Below are positions 26,387 to 35,645 of a DNA stretch of 64,000 nt, one piece after another (position 1 is the first letter of the stretch; every line of letters starts with the position of its first letter). Source of the DNA: CAMCYM01 sp964405405 (GTDB taxonomy: Bacteria > Bacteroidota > Bacteroidia > Flavobacteriales_D > Sanyastnellaceae); the NCBI GenBank assembly GCA_964405405.1, contig CAYONT010000002.1:81152-145151 (forward strand), read 5' to 3'. The position numbers and the translations under genes were made by a program. Under the pieces are notes generated by a model. The model saw only the letters and a program-made list of their open reading frames with translations. It did no database searches and had not been told where the DNA came from.

Positions 26387-26890
26387 ATGACCCGAAGTGT
26401 TTTCCTCCTGCGTCATGGACATGCTTCACCCGAAGTCGCCCCACTCACTGACTTCAATCGGCCATTGAGCCCCAGGGGTGTTAGGGAGGTGACTCTTGTG
26501 GTCAACCAAGTGGCAGCTGCCTTCAACGGTCCGGGCACTCTGGCCTACAGCCCTGCGCGCAGAACCTCCGAGACCGCCGACATTGTCCGTGATGTCGTCG
26601 GGCCGCAATTGAGCGCTATGACTTGCTTCGAAAAGGGTTACCTCGCTGATGCATGGACTTGGCTGGAATGGTTGTCACAACAACCGGATGACCTAGAATG
26701 GCTAGGCCTGGTGGGGCACAACCCCGGTCTCAGTGAATTGGGCACCTACCTCACGGGACATGCATTGGAATTGCCCACTTCGGGTTGGCTCGAAATGGAG
26801 GTTTCTGTCTCAAATTGGAACCAAATCGCCCGACACACCGGTCGGATTCGTTCCTTTGTGGCTCCCAAATCCCGTTGGATTGCATGCTGA
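26387..26890 (+). CDS. sixA: Phosphohistidine phosphatase SixA family
   Basis: A 167-residue histidine phosphatase superfamily protein. The RHG catalytic motif is in MTRSVFLLRHGHASP (His at about residue 10), FNRPLSPRGVREV is the usual second element, ALAYSPARRTSETADIV-like LAYSPARRTSETADIV is the third, and GLVGHNPGLSEL carries the second catalytic His. Short single-domain length matches SixA, which removes phosphate from histidine of phosphotransfer proteins such as ArcB; the partner here is unknown. The AI-2E gene begins before its stop (seven-base overlap). CATCTTTA, a poor -7 match, lies four bases upstream. Confidence 0.9.
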   Translation: MTRSVFLLRHGHASPEVAPLTDFNRPLSPRGVREVTLVVNQVAAAFNGPGTLAYSPARRTSETADIVRDVVGPQLSAMTCFEKGYLADAWTWLEWLSQQPDDLEWLGLVGHNPGLSELGTYLTGHALELPTSGWLEMEVSVSNWNQIARHTGRIRSFVAPKSRWIAC

Positions 26891-27981
26891 ACAAACCCCT
26901 CCCCTGGCGTTCCATTCTCGGTCTGCTCGGGACGCTCATCGCATTGTATGGTCTCTGGCGTTTTCGAGATCTGCTCGCATACATGCTCTTGGCTGTGGCC
27001 ATCAGTTTCATCGGAAGACCCCTGGTGCTGGCCATCCACCGCATCCACATTCGGAATCGCCCCATCCCCACAGGCATCGGAGCCGGAATCACCCTGCTGT
27101 CAATGTTCGCCGCTGCCGTGTTGTTGTTTCAGATCTTTTTGCCCATGGTCATTTCCCAAGCCGAAGCGGTTCGGCAGATGAACTGGCTCATGTTGGAGAG
27201 CACCCTCTCGGATCGTTTGGTTTGGCTTGACCAAGAATTGGGCGGATTGGATTTGAGCGGCAGAGGCATTCCAAATAGCCAGTTTGTACTCGAGGAATTG
27301 GCGCGTTGGCGGAACAAAAGCCAGGTGACCGATTTGCTTGCTGGGTTGCTATCTGGCCTGAGTGACCTCGCTGTGGCCCTGTTTTCCGTGCTCTTCATGT
27401 CGTTTTTCTTTCTGAAGGATGGGGCCTTGTTTCGGAATATGATCACAGCCATTACCCCGGATGGTTATGAGGAGAAAGTAGATTCTATCATCAACCGGAC
27501 AACCGCCCTGCTCAGCCGTTACTTCATCGGACTCGTGATCCAAATCAGTTTGGTTACTACCACAGTGACCATCGGCTTGTGGCTGGTCGGTACGGAGCAC
27601 GCATTTTTGCTCGGTCTGGTGGCGGGGATTTTCAACTTGGTCCCCTACGTAGGCCCCCTCGCGGGCACGGCCGTTGGGTTGCTGTTGGTAGCAGCCACCT
27701 TCGCCGCACAACCCGATCAACTATTTGGTGCTTTGGTGGGGGCTGGTTTGACCTATGCCATTGCCCAGCTCATCGACAATCTTTTTACCCAACCGGTTGT
27801 TTTTGCGAGCAGTGTAAACGCCCACCCTTTGGAGATTTTTGTGGTCATTGCCGTGGCGGGAAGCCTCGGAGGTCCCGTGGGCATGATGTTCGCCATTCCG
27901 GGCTACACCTTGTTCCGCATTGTTGCAAGGGAGTTTTTGAGTGGGTTCAAGGTCATCGACCGGCTTACGCACAATTTGTAA
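26884..27981 (+). CDS. AI-2E family (PF01594) transporter-like membrane protein
   Basis: A 365-residue integral membrane protein of the AI-2E/YdiK/PerM family. Two N-terminal helices (residues about 10-50), a third near 60-80, an extracellular helical stretch, then SLSDLAVALFSVLFMSFFFLKDG, RYFIGLVIQISLVTTTVTIGLWLVG and GIFNLVPYVGPLAGTAVGLLLV, the conserved NlvPyiGp core. Members export or exchange diverse substrates (for example autoinducer 2 or Na+/H+), so a substrate cannot be named. The ATG at 26884 overlaps the sixA stop by seven bases, pointing to cotranslation. Confidence 0.88.
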   Translation: MLNKPLPWRSILGLLGTLIALYGLWRFRDLLAYMLLAVAISFIGRPLVLAIHRIHIRNRPIPTGIGAGITLLSMFAAAVLLFQIFLPMVISQAEAVRQMNWLMLESTLSDRLVWLDQELGGLDLSGRGIPNSQFVLEELARWRNKSQVTDLLAGLLSGLSDLAVALFSVLFMSFFFLKDGALFRNMITAITPDGYEEKVDSIINRTTALLSRYFIGLVIQISLVTTTVTIGLWLVGTEHAFLLGLVAGIFNLVPYVGPLAGTAVGLLLVAATFAAQPDQLFGALVGAGLTYAIAQLIDNLFTQPVVFASSVNAHPLEIFVVIAVAGSLGGPVGMMFAIPGYTLFRIVAREFLSGFKVIDRLTHNL

Positions 27982-28022
27982 CAATCTCTTCACAGGTCAG
28001 GCATCCGGGTTCTGAATGCACT

Positions 28023-28030
28023 TACCTTTG
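28023..28030 (+). promoter_or_regulatory. -7 promoter element for pyrG
   Basis: TACCTTTG (exact TAnnTTTG) lies in the 81-base gap before pyrG and 32 bases before its ATG. Ten bases just upstream (CTGAATGCAC, 28012-28021) also occur upstream of the aminotransferase promoter at 17200-17209; this may be chance. Confidence 0.5.
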
Positions 28031-28062
28031 TTCCCCGTATTCTCCATCCTCGAATTCGGGCC

Positions 28063-29775
28063 ATGTCTCAACCTCCAGCCTCGGAAGCCATCGGAACTTC
28101 CACCCAACGCAACAGCCGTTACATCTTTGTAACCGGAGGCGTGAGTTCCAGCTTGGGCAAGGGGATTGTATCTGCTTCTTTGGCGCGTTTGCTACAAGCC
28201 AGGGGCTATTCGGTCACCATTCAGAAGTTGGATCCCTACATCAATGTGGATCCTGGGACACTCAATCCTTATGAACACGGTGAATGCTACGTCACGGTAG
28301 ACGGTGCGGAAACAGACTTGGACTTGGGACACTATGAGCGTTTTCTCAACGTTCGAACCACCCAAGCGAACAACATCACCACGGGGCGCATCTACCAATC
28401 GGTGATCGACAAAGAACGTCGTGGGGAGTACCTGGGACGCACGGTACAAATCATTCCACACATCACGGACGAGATCAAACGCTGCATCCAAATCCTTGGA
28501 ACGCAGCACAACTACGACTTTGTCATCACCGAAATCGGCGGTACAGTGGGGGACATCGAGTCCTTGCCCTACATCGAGGCTGTGCGCCAAATGAAATGGG
28601 AATGCCCCCAGGAAACTTTGGTGGTCCATTTGACCCTGGTTCCCTACTTGGCAGCTGCTGGAGAACTCAAGACGAAACCCACCCAACACTCGGTCAAACA
28701 GTTGCTTGAATTCGGTGTACAACCTGATGTCTTGGTCTGCCGCACCGAACACGAGTTAACGCCTGGTATCCGTCAAAAATTGGCTCAGTTCTGCAACGTG
28801 GCTCCCAACGCGGTGATTCAGAGCATTGACGCCGAGACCATCTACGATGTTCCCTTGTTGATGCGATCTGAACGATTCGATGAGGTAGTTCTGGCCAAGT
28901 TGGGGTTGCCAGTGGGTACGGAGGAACCCGACCTCGCTGACTGGGAAGCGTTCTTGCAGCGCTTCAAGCACCCGAAACAGAGCGTCCGAATCGGTTTGGT
29001 TGGAAAATATGTGGAACTCAAGGACAGCTACAAGTCCATCTCCGAAGCGCTCATCCATGCTGGGGCTGCGCTGGAAACCGACGTTCAAGTCGATTGGATC
29101 CATTCCGAGAGCATTCACCCACGCAACGTTGCCGAGAAACTGAACGGACTCCAGGGAATCTTGGTCGCGCCGGGCTTCGGTTCCCGGGGCATCGATGGCA
29201 AAATCGAAGCCATCCATTTTGCCCGCACAGAAGGCATTCCCTTCTTCGGCATATGTCTCGGTATGCAATGTGCCGTGATTGAGTTTGCCCGAAACGTGTT
29301 GCATCTTCCAGAAGCACATTCGACGGAAATCAAGTCTTACACCCCGGACCCCGTCATTGACATGATGGCGGAACAAAAGTCCCTGAAAAGCTTGGGGGGA
29401 ACCATGCGTTTGGGGTCATTTCCTTGTGAGATTGCCCCCGATTCCCTGGCTGCTCAGGTTTATGGCCAAACCCGAATCGAAGAACGCCACCGGCACCGGT
29501 ATGAATTCAACAATGCCTACCTGGAGCAATTCGAAGCGGCAGGCATGCGGGCTTCAGGTGTAAACCCCAGCACGGGATTGGTCGAAATCGTTGAGATTCC
29601 AGGACATCCCTATTTCATTGCGAGCCAGTTCCATCCGGAATATGCGAGCACCGTTCTCGTTCCGCATCCCTTGTTCGTGGGCTTCATTACCGCAGCTTTA
29701 AAAAAAGCAGGGCCCGCTGAAAAATCGACCGAACGGACGTTGAACCAACCCATTCAGGACGAAGCCAAGGCTTGA
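28063..29775 (+). CDS. pyrG: CTP synthase
   Basis: A 570-residue enzyme that aminates UTP to CTP with glutamine and ATP. The N-terminal synthetase domain starts with IFVTGGVSSSLGKGIVSASLARLLQARGYSV and includes LDPYINVDPGTLNPYEHGECYV and EIGGTVGDIES. The C-terminal glutamine amidotransferase has GILVAPGFGSRG, FFGICLGMQCAVIEFARN (nucleophile Cys) and FHPEYAS with catalytic His and Glu. The N-terminus carries an extra tail of about 18 residues (MSQPPASEAIGTSTQRNS) relative to the E. coli enzyme. The 3' end overlaps the convergent O-antigen-ligase-like gene by 22 bases. Confidence 0.98.
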   Translation: MSQPPASEAIGTSTQRNSRYIFVTGGVSSSLGKGIVSASLARLLQARGYSVTIQKLDPYINVDPGTLNPYEHGECYVTVDGAETDLDLGHYERFLNVRTTQANNITTGRIYQSVIDKERRGEYLGRTVQIIPHITDEIKRCIQILGTQHNYDFVITEIGGTVGDIESLPYIEAVRQMKWECPQETLVVHLTLVPYLAAAGELKTKPTQHSVKQLLEFGVQPDVLVCRTEHELTPGIRQKLAQFCNVAPNAVIQSIDAETIYDVPLLMRSERFDEVVLAKLGLPVGTEEPDLADWEAFLQRFKHPKQSVRIGLVGKYVELKDSYKSISEALIHAGAALETDVQVDWIHSESIHPRNVAEKLNGLQGILVAPGFGSRGIDGKIEAIHFARTEGIPFFGICLGMQCAVIEFARNVLHLPEAHSTEIKSYTPDPVIDMMAEQKSLKSLGGTMRLGSFPCEIAPDSLAAQVYGQTRIEERHRHRYEFNNAYLEQFEAAGMRASGVNPSTGLVEIVEIPGHPYFIASQFHPEYASTVLVPHPLFVGFITAALKKAGPAEKSTERTLNQPIQDEAKA

Positions 29776-31058
29776 TCGTCTCGCCTGCGCCCTCTCCCCA
29801 ACGGCCAGGGAAAGGAATGGCTAGGCTCCAATGCCAGCCCAAAGCATGTCCAAAAGACCACAAACACGACACCTGCCTGTAGCTCTAAAACACTTTCAAA
29901 GAGTGCGTTTAATGAAATCATAACAAGCAAAATAAATAACATAGGCTGGTTGTTTTTCCATGCAATCCAACCCCACAACGACCACCAAAAAACAAGAAGC
30001 AACATTCCCAACCAACCCAATGAGACCCCCCATTGCAACCACTGGTTATGCGGGTTCAAGTGTTTCGTGAGTGCGTAATCAAATCCGGCATCTTGGTATG
30101 CTGCATCCAAAACATGGGGAGCATCCCCTGGTCCAACGCCACCGGGATTCTCCCTCAGCACATCCCATGCACCCTTCCATGCTTGCACGCGTCCTCCTGT
30201 TGAGCCCGTCTTGGTGGAAACGGGATGCGCTTCCTCGGCTTCTGCCCCTTCAGATATCCCCAGATCTTGCGCGGCCATCCACCCCAGCCACTCTGAGACC
30301 CGCTTGGAACCTGCCAGCCCACCCAATCCGATGAGCAAGGCGAGACTTACCGTGATCAAAGACCGTTGCTTCCACGATCGGTAACGTTGCCCGGCCACCC
30401 CCAAAAGTCCGGCCCCCAAGACCCAGCCCGCTTTGGAGGCCAACAACCCCAGGTGAGCACTCCAAGGCAGCAGGAACCAACGCAGACTCCGATTTCGCTT
30501 CGCAGTGAGGAGCAACAGCAACAACCCTGCCCAAAGCAAATAAAAGGCCGCATAGCTGGGGTGAAAAGGCGAGGCCAACTTCTGGTACCGCCAAGGCAAT
30601 GGCCATTCATCACGCCAAACGAACCCGAAGAAGCGGATCCAGACCCCGGCCATGTGTACGCACCAGCCAATAACAAAGGCCCAGGCCAAACGTCGCCAAA
30701 GTTGTGCCCTTTCTTCCCCCCGTACACGACGGAGGGTCTCCCAAGCCAACCAAGGAGTCACCATCAAGGCCATTTTCGATTCCATTTGAAACCATCCTGC
30801 TGCCCAGTCGTCCGTCCACACCAGTGCCACCCCGTGCGCGAGGTACAGAATCACAGGGGTTCCCAGCACCCAAAGCCATCCTTTGGGAGTTCCCATCGGT
30901 CCGCTCAACCGGGGGCGCGTCCACCTTGCGAGCAGAACGAAGATGCCCCACAATATGTACACGTAGGAGGTAAAACGAGGGTTCACCGGCATCACGCCAG
31001 CCATGAGCACCGGGAACCCATGCCACAGAAAGGCACTGAGGTTTCGAAGGCGGGGCAT
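29754..31058 (-). CDS. O-antigen ligase-like polytopic membrane protein
   Basis: A 434-residue inner-membrane protein with about ten to twelve hydrophobic segments and a large periplasmic loop containing ENPGGVGPGDAPHVLDAAYQDAGFDYALTKHLNPHNQWLQWGVSLGWLGMLLLV. The H-N-x-(W/F)-L-Q region with the preceding glycine-rich stretch is typical of WaaL/Wzy-type (PF04932) proteins that ligate or polymerise polysaccharide at the periplasmic face. Whether it is a ligase or a polymerase is undecided. ATG 31058 overlaps the GT2 stop (TGATG); the open frame upstream (to 31379) is read-through of the GT2 gene and is discarded. Confidence 0.85.
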   Translation of the reverse strand: MPRLRNLSAFLWHGFPVLMAGVMPVNPRFTSYVYILWGIFVLLARWTRPRLSGPMGTPKGWLWVLGTPVILYLAHGVALVWTDDWAAGWFQMESKMALMVTPWLAWETLRRVRGEERAQLWRRLAWAFVIGWCVHMAGVWIRFFGFVWRDEWPLPWRYQKLASPFHPSYAAFYLLWAGLLLLLLTAKRNRSLRWFLLPWSAHLGLLASKAGWVLGAGLLGVAGQRYRSWKQRSLITVSLALLIGLGGLAGSKRVSEWLGWMAAQDLGISEGAEAEEAHPVSTKTGSTGGRVQAWKGAWDVLRENPGGVGPGDAPHVLDAAYQDAGFDYALTKHLNPHNQWLQWGVSLGWLGMLLLVFWWSLWGWIAWKNNQPMLFILLVMISLNALFESVLELQAGVVFVVFWTCFGLALEPSHSFPWPLGRGRRRDDQALASS

Positions 31059-32095
31059 CAACGGGTGATTCGGTGGGCAGCTGCCCGAGGGGGAAGCTGG
31101 AACAAAATAAACCGGACAACCCCCTCCAAGTAACCCCATCCGTAAGCACCATGGACCACGGCAAAGGACCATATGATGCCGGGCACATCCCTGGCCTGGG
31201 CTGCGATGTTCACAGCCGAAAACGACGCCCCGGTCAACCAGGCCAGGAGCAGCGTAACCAACCAAGAGAAGCTCAATCCTACCCATGCATCCGAACCTCG
31301 ACCCGTCCATTCCCATGCATATCCCAACAATCCCGCTAGGAGAGAAAGTAGGAACAACGCGGGCACAACCTGCCGCCAAGTCGTTACAGTTCTATGCTTC
31401 CGGTTCACAAACACCTTCCAGTAACCGTATTGCTTGTACTGGCGAAAGAGGTTTTTGTAGGTAGACCGAACATGGTAGCTGCTCCGGATCCGGGGGTCGA
31501 ACCAAATCCGCCAACCGGCTTCGTGGAGCCTGAAGTTGAGTTCGTCGTCCTGGTTCCGAACCAGCCGTTCGTCGAAGAGACCGATCTCGAAAAGGGCCTC
31601 TTTTCGGTAGGCTCCGAATGCGACCGTATCCACGTGGCCAGCGGAGCCGCCGGTGCGGAACCGGGCATCGCCCACCCCGAACGGGGTGCTCAGGGCGGCC
31701 CCGATTCGACGAGACGTGACCGAACCGTGCTGTTGTTCCACGATGCCCCCAACGCACGCGGACTCGGGGTGGGCCCGCAAGGCATCCAGGTTGCGGCGCA
31801 AGAAATCAGGGTGACAATGCGCGTGCGCTCCAAGGATGATCACCACCTCCCCACGTGCGGCACGGATACCGATGTTCAGGGCCTGGGGCGTGTATCGCAG
31901 GGGATTGTCCAGCATCTGAATGCGAGAATCCCGGTTGCTCCAAGCACGAACCCGCTCCCGGGTCCCGTCGGTGCTCCCGCCGTCCACCACAAAGACCTCC
32001 CAAGGCTCTTGGCAATCGGTTTGGCCTTGCAAAGAAGCCAACGTGTCATCGATGTAATCGACTTCGTTCAGACAGGGAATGACCACGGAAACCAT
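31058..32095 (-). CDS. GT2 glycosyltransferase (ExoA-like)
   Basis: A 345-residue GT-A fold enzyme with C-terminal membrane helices. MVSVVIPCLNEVDYIDDTLASLQGQTD and VFVVDGGSTDGTRERVRAW are the nucleotide-binding start, MLDNPLRYTPQALNIGIRAARGEVVIILGAHAHCHPDFL the core (GAHA replaces the DxD found in many GT2 enzymes), and RNQDDELNFRLHEAGWRIWFDPRI the QD-E-N-R-L acceptor region characteristic of succinoglycan-type ExoA proteins. After residue 230 about three hydrophobic segments anchor it. It forms a two-gene operon with the ligase-like gene. TTG at 32104 is in frame; ATG 32095, six bases from a TAnnTTTG element, is preferred. Confidence 0.9.
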   Translation of the reverse strand: MVSVVIPCLNEVDYIDDTLASLQGQTDCQEPWEVFVVDGGSTDGTRERVRAWSNRDSRIQMLDNPLRYTPQALNIGIRAARGEVVIILGAHAHCHPDFLRRNLDALRAHPESACVGGIVEQQHGSVTSRRIGAALSTPFGVGDARFRTGGSAGHVDTVAFGAYRKEALFEIGLFDERLVRNQDDELNFRLHEAGWRIWFDPRIRSSYHVRSTYKNLFRQYKQYGYWKVFVNRKHRTVTTWRQVVPALFLLSLLAGLLGYAWEWTGRGSDAWVGLSFSWLVTLLLAWLTGASFSAVNIAAQARDVPGIIWSFAVVHGAYGWGYLEGVVRFILFQLPPRAAAHRITR

Positions 32096-32101
32096 ACGAC
32101 C

Positions 32102-32109
32102 CAAAGGTA
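32102..32109 (-). promoter_or_regulatory. -7 promoter element for the GT2/ligase operon
   Basis: TACCTTTG on the minus strand (exact TAnnTTTG) ends six bases before ATG 32095. It overlaps the alternative TTG start at 32104, arguing against that start. Confidence 0.55.
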
Positions 32110-32110
32110 A

Positions 32111-32560
32111 TCAGGCCCGGAACGCACGGTGCATTTCCTCGTGCGGAATTCCATCCTCTAAATAGGCATGTCCCGTGCGAACAAACCCCAGGGATTCATA
32201 GAACGGAAGCAGGTAAGACTGCGCCGAGATTCTCAAATCAGCCCCCGGAAATTGGATCGCCGCAGCCGCCATCGCCTGTTCCATCAGCGCCCGCCCGACC
32301 CCGGTACCTCGGACGCTCAACGCGGTGCAGACCCGACCGATGCTGGCCTCAGGATACTTCTCCCCCGGCGCCAAGACCCGCGCGCAAGCCACGACCTCGC
32401 CTCCCTGGTCTCCCCAGATATGCCAGGCGTTCAAGTCCGCACCATCGAGGTCTAGGTAAGCACAATCCTGTTCCACCACAAAGACCGCTTGACGCAGCTG
32501 CAAAACCCCATGGAGCGACCTCGGCTCCATGTCCTGCCAATGGGCAAGGTTCCAATCCAT
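32111..32560 (-). CDS. GNAT family N-acetyltransferase (ElaA-like)
   Basis: A 149-residue acetyl-CoA-dependent acetyltransferase. MDWNLAHWQDMEPRSLHGVLQLRQAVFVVEQDCAYLDLDGADLNAWHI is the start typical of ElaA, EASIGRVCTALSVRGTGVGRALMEQAMAAA holds the R/Q-x-x-G-x-G/A acetyl-CoA loop (VRGTGVGRAL), and LRISAQSYLLPFYESLGFVRTGHAYLEDGIPHEEM the C-terminal ElaA signature. The acceptor is unknown. The open frame extends to 33040 antisense to uup, but ATG 32560 fits the family. Divergent from uup with a 42-base gap; TATATTGC, a weak -7 match, lies five bases upstream. Confidence 0.9.
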   Translation of the reverse strand: MDWNLAHWQDMEPRSLHGVLQLRQAVFVVEQDCAYLDLDGADLNAWHIWGDQGGEVVACARVLAPGEKYPEASIGRVCTALSVRGTGVGRALMEQAMAAAAIQFPGADLRISAQSYLLPFYESLGFVRTGHAYLEDGIPHEEMHRAFRA

Positions 32561-32577
32561 GCCGCAATATAGTACGC

Positions 32578-32585
32578 TATCTTTG
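32578..32585 (+). promoter_or_regulatory. -7 promoter element for uup
   Basis: TATCTTTG (exact TAnnTTTG) lies in the divergent gap and ends 17 bases before the ATG at 32603. Confidence 0.5.
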
Positions 32586-32602
32586 CGCCCCTCTCCCCTT
32601 CC

Positions 32603-34507
32603 ATGCAGCCACAAAACGTCCTTTCCGTCGAAAAACTCTCGAAACGTTTCGGAGAACGTCTGTTGTTCGACGAAGTGACCTTTGGATTGAGTCAGGGCCA
32701 GAAAGCTGCCCTCATCGCCCGCAACGGAACAGGCAAATCCACCTTGTTTCACGCCATCAGTGGCTTGGAACCCGCCGATTCTGGGGTGGTCACTTTCGAG
32801 GCGGGCACGCGTTGGGCCCTTCTGGACCAAGAACCCGACTTGGCACCAGAAAAGACCATCCTTGACAATTTGTATGCCGGGGACAATTCGGCAGTCCAGG
32901 CCCTCCGGTTGTATGAGGAGGCCATGGCTCAGGGTTGGGAGGGCGATCCGCTGCAACGTGCCTACGACGCCATGGACCGAACAGGAGGCTGGAACTTCGA
33001 AGCCCGGGCTCGGGAAGTGCTCGGCAAGTTGGATTTGCACGATTTGGACCGGATAACAGGCAGCCTAAGCGGGGGCGAAAGGAGGCGCATCGCCCTAGCC
33101 AAGGTGCTCATCGAAGAGCCCGACCTTCTGTTGCTGGACGAACCAACCAACCACTTGGACTTGGAAATGATCTCCTGGCTAGAGAAACACTTGGCTCAGT
33201 CCGGAATCACTTTGCTCATGATCACCCACGACCGTTACTTCTTGGAGAACGTCTGTGATACCATTTTCGAGTTGGACCAGCAACAGCTGTTTCGGTACAA
33301 AGGCAGTTATGCGTACTACCTCGAAAAGCGCGAAGAGCGCCTCGAGAACGCGCTGACCCAGCGGGAAAAGGCGCGCAGTTTGTTTCGCCGGGAGCTCGAC
33401 TGGATGCGCGCCACGCCCTCAGCCCGGACCGGAAAATCCAAATCGCGCATCGACCGTTTCTTCGAGATCAAGGCCCAGGCACGGGTTTCGCTGGAGACCG
33501 ACCCAATGCACATCGCCCTCAATCCCGAGCGGCTCGGTGGAAAGCTCGTCGAACTCCACAAGGTGGGGCAACGTTTTGGTGAACGGGTCTTGTTCGAGGG
33601 GCTCACCCACCATTTTCGGAGGGGGGAGCGTCTGGGCATCGTGGGCGCGAATGGCACCGGTAAGTCCAGCCTGCTGGACCTCATGGTGGGACGGGCTGAA
33701 CCCGCGGCTGGCAAGGTCGTCATCGGGGAGACTGTGGTTTTCGGGCATTACCACCAACACGGCGCACACTTTCCGGATGAGCTCAAGGTCATCGATGCAG
33801 TTCGCAGCATCGCCGAATTCATGCCTTTGCAGCGTGGGGCCAAACTCACCGCAGCCGATCTCCTAGAGCGCTTCCTCTTTCCCCGCCACACCCACCACCT
33901 GCAAATCGGAACCCTGAGCGGCGGAGAGAAAAAGCGGCTACACCTTTTGCAGGTATTGATGCGGAATCCCAACTTCTTGATCTTGGACGAGCCCACCAAC
34001 GATCTCGACATCTTCACCTTGCAGGCGCTGGAGGCTTTCCTCTTGGATTTCCCGGGTTGTCTGATTGTCGTCTCCCACGATCGTTACTTCATGGACCGCT
34101 TGGTGGAACATGTGTGGGTTTTGGGAGAAGACGGCAGCCGCACCATCCGGGATTATCCCGGAAACTACACCCAATACAGGCTCGCCCGGGAAGAGCAACT
34201 TGAAGAGGCTCGGGCACAACGTGAGACCGCCGAGGTTATCCGCAACCCCCCTGCGGAAAAACCACATAAGCCAAGCGCCAACAACAAACTAACTTACAAG
34301 GAACGCCAAGAGTGGGACCAACTTGAAGGCCGAATGTCCGACTTGGAAAGCCAGAAGAAAGAGACCGAGAACTTGCTGGCGCAAACCACAGACCACACCT
34401 CGTTGATGGTGCTCAGTGAGCAACTACAAAAGCTACAGCAGGCTCTTGAAGACGCCGAAATGCGCTGGCTGGAACTCTCAGAGCGATTGGATCAGCAACC
34501 CAACTGA
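32603..34507 (+). CDS. uup: ABC-F ATPase, Uup type
   Basis: A 634-residue soluble protein with two ABC ATPase domains and no membrane segment. Walker A motifs are ARNGTGKST (residues 39-47) and GANGTGKSS (about 348-356); signature motifs are LSGGERRRIALAK and LSGGEKKRLHLL; Walker B stretches are LLLLDEPTNHLDL and FLILDEPTNDLDI. A linker with arginine- and lysine-rich helices joins the halves. The C-terminal coiled coil (KPSANNKLTYKERQEWDQLEGRMSDLESQ...) matches the DNA-binding tail of Uup, separating it from EttA. Uup-type proteins act on ribosomes and affect transposon excision and branched DNA. Confidence 0.93.
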   Translation: MQPQNVLSVEKLSKRFGERLLFDEVTFGLSQGQKAALIARNGTGKSTLFHAISGLEPADSGVVTFEAGTRWALLDQEPDLAPEKTILDNLYAGDNSAVQALRLYEEAMAQGWEGDPLQRAYDAMDRTGGWNFEARAREVLGKLDLHDLDRITGSLSGGERRRIALAKVLIEEPDLLLLDEPTNHLDLEMISWLEKHLAQSGITLLMITHDRYFLENVCDTIFELDQQQLFRYKGSYAYYLEKREERLENALTQREKARSLFRRELDWMRATPSARTGKSKSRIDRFFEIKAQARVSLETDPMHIALNPERLGGKLVELHKVGQRFGERVLFEGLTHHFRRGERLGIVGANGTGKSSLLDLMVGRAEPAAGKVVIGETVVFGHYHQHGAHFPDELKVIDAVRSIAEFMPLQRGAKLTAADLLERFLFPRHTHHLQIGTLSGGEKKRLHLLQVLMRNPNFLILDEPTNDLDIFTLQALEAFLLDFPGCLIVVSHDRYFMDRLVEHVWVLGEDGSRTIRDYPGNYTQYRLAREEQLEEARAQRETAEVIRNPPAEKPHKPSANNKLTYKERQEWDQLEGRMSDLESQKKETENLLAQTTDHTSLMVLSEQLQKLQQALEDAEMRWLELSERLDQQPN

Positions 34508-34548
34508 CTCGTCTGCCATTCAAACGGCTCCAAGCAAGTCCACGAAGA

Positions 34549-35631
34549 TCAGGGCTGATCAAAATCCACCACAAAAGGACCAGCCCCCTCGGGACGGGAC
34601 TGACAAGTCAGCACGTAACCTTGTTCCACCTCCCGTTGTTCCAATGCGTAATTGATGGCCATTTTCGCCCCTCCGGATGTCATCTTCGCACGGCAGGTGC
34701 AACAAACGCCCCCCAAGCAACTGTAAGGAACATCCAGGCCTGCGTCGAGTGCTGCGTCCATGATGGTTTTGCCAGGCAAAACCTCCACTTGAGTAGTCAG
34801 TCCATCCAAGACAATGCTTACGGGAATGGCATCCCCACCAATCGAGGTCTTGCCTACCTCCGGAGCCTTCCTTGAATCGGTCGGAGCAGCGGCCGTGAAA
34901 AGTTCAAACTGAACCTGCTCAGCGGAAACACCTTCTTGCTCCAAAGCCGCCTTGCAGTCCCAAATCATGGCTTCGGGTCCGCACAGAAAGAAACGATCGG
35001 TTCCAGCGACATCCCAAAAACCAGCACTGCGCAGCTTTTTTAGCCGATCCGCCTCTATCCTACCATGGAACAGGGGCGCTTCCACCGGCTCACGGGAGAG
35101 AAAAAAGTGCAGCGCGAACCGCCCAAGGTAGGTATCCTTGAGATCTTGCAATGCTTCTCGGAAAATGATGTGTTGGGTGTCTTGGTTCCCATAGAACAGC
35201 GTGAAGGTACTCTGTGGTTCCGAGGCGAGGGTCTCCTTGATCAATCCCAGCAAAGGGGTGATTCCAGAGCCAGCAGCAATGCCCACAAAATGCCGTTTGG
35301 ATCCGGTAGCGGGTGGAAGGACAAACCGACCTTGGGGCGGCATGGCCTCCAATTGATCCCCAACCTTCAAATCCCGGTTCGCGAACTGACTGAACTTCCC
35401 ACCCGGAACGGCCTTGACGGCCACCCGCCAACCCCCTTCGTGCGGTGCGGAACAGAGCGAATAACTTCTGCGCACCTCTTCTCCACCGATGTGGGTGCGC
35501 AAGGTCAAGTATTGGCCTGCTTGGTAAGAAAAAGCATCCCGGGCTTCGGGGGCGGGGAGCAATTCCACCGAAACACAATCGGGGGTCTCCCGTTGGACAT
35601 CCGAAACAATCAATGGGTAAAATGCGCTCAT
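34549..35631 (-). CDS. paaE: Phenylacetyl-CoA epoxidase reductase subunit PaaE
   Basis: A 360-residue electron-transfer protein that passes electrons from NADPH to the diiron epoxidase PaaABC. Residues about 1-105 are the FAD domain (YLTLRTHIGGEEVRRSYSLCSAP with the RxYS motif), about 106-235 the NADP domain (GIAAGSGITPLLGLIKETL, FFLCGPEAMI), and the C-terminus a plant-type [2Fe-2S] ferredoxin domain with SCLGGVCCTCRAK and a final Cys in VLTCQSRP. Start 35631 (MSAFYPLIV) is preferred over 35703; TAnnTTTG lies six bases upstream. It is divergent from paaABCD, a split of the usual paaABCDE order. Confidence 0.94.
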   Translation of the reverse strand: MSAFYPLIVSDVQRETPDCVSVELLPAPEARDAFSYQAGQYLTLRTHIGGEEVRRSYSLCSAPHEGGWRVAVKAVPGGKFSQFANRDLKVGDQLEAMPPQGRFVLPPATGSKRHFVGIAAGSGITPLLGLIKETLASEPQSTFTLFYGNQDTQHIIFREALQDLKDTYLGRFALHFFLSREPVEAPLFHGRIEADRLKKLRSAGFWDVAGTDRFFLCGPEAMIWDCKAALEQEGVSAEQVQFELFTAAAPTDSRKAPEVGKTSIGGDAIPVSIVLDGLTTQVEVLPGKTIMDAALDAGLDVPYSCLGGVCCTCRAKMTSGGAKMAINYALEQREVEQGYVLTCQSRPEGAGPFVVDFDQP

Positions 35632-35637
35632 GGCCGG

Positions 35638-35645
35638 CAAAATTA
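35638..35645 (-). promoter_or_regulatory. -7 promoter element for paaE
   Basis: TAATTTTG on the minus strand (exact TAnnTTTG) ends six bases before the paaE ATG at 35631 and lies in the 127-base divergent region between paaE and paaA. Confidence 0.55.

Noticed and set aside
28012..28030. Shared CTGAATGCAC plus TTACCTTTG upstream of pyrG and the aminotransferase as a common regulatory element
   Set aside because: Spacing between the two parts differs and at 17200 the ten bases include the symporter stop codon; chance is sufficient.
30366..31133. 255-codon plus-strand frame
   Set aside because: Antisense to the O-antigen-ligase-like gene; Pro/Gln/His-rich without domains.
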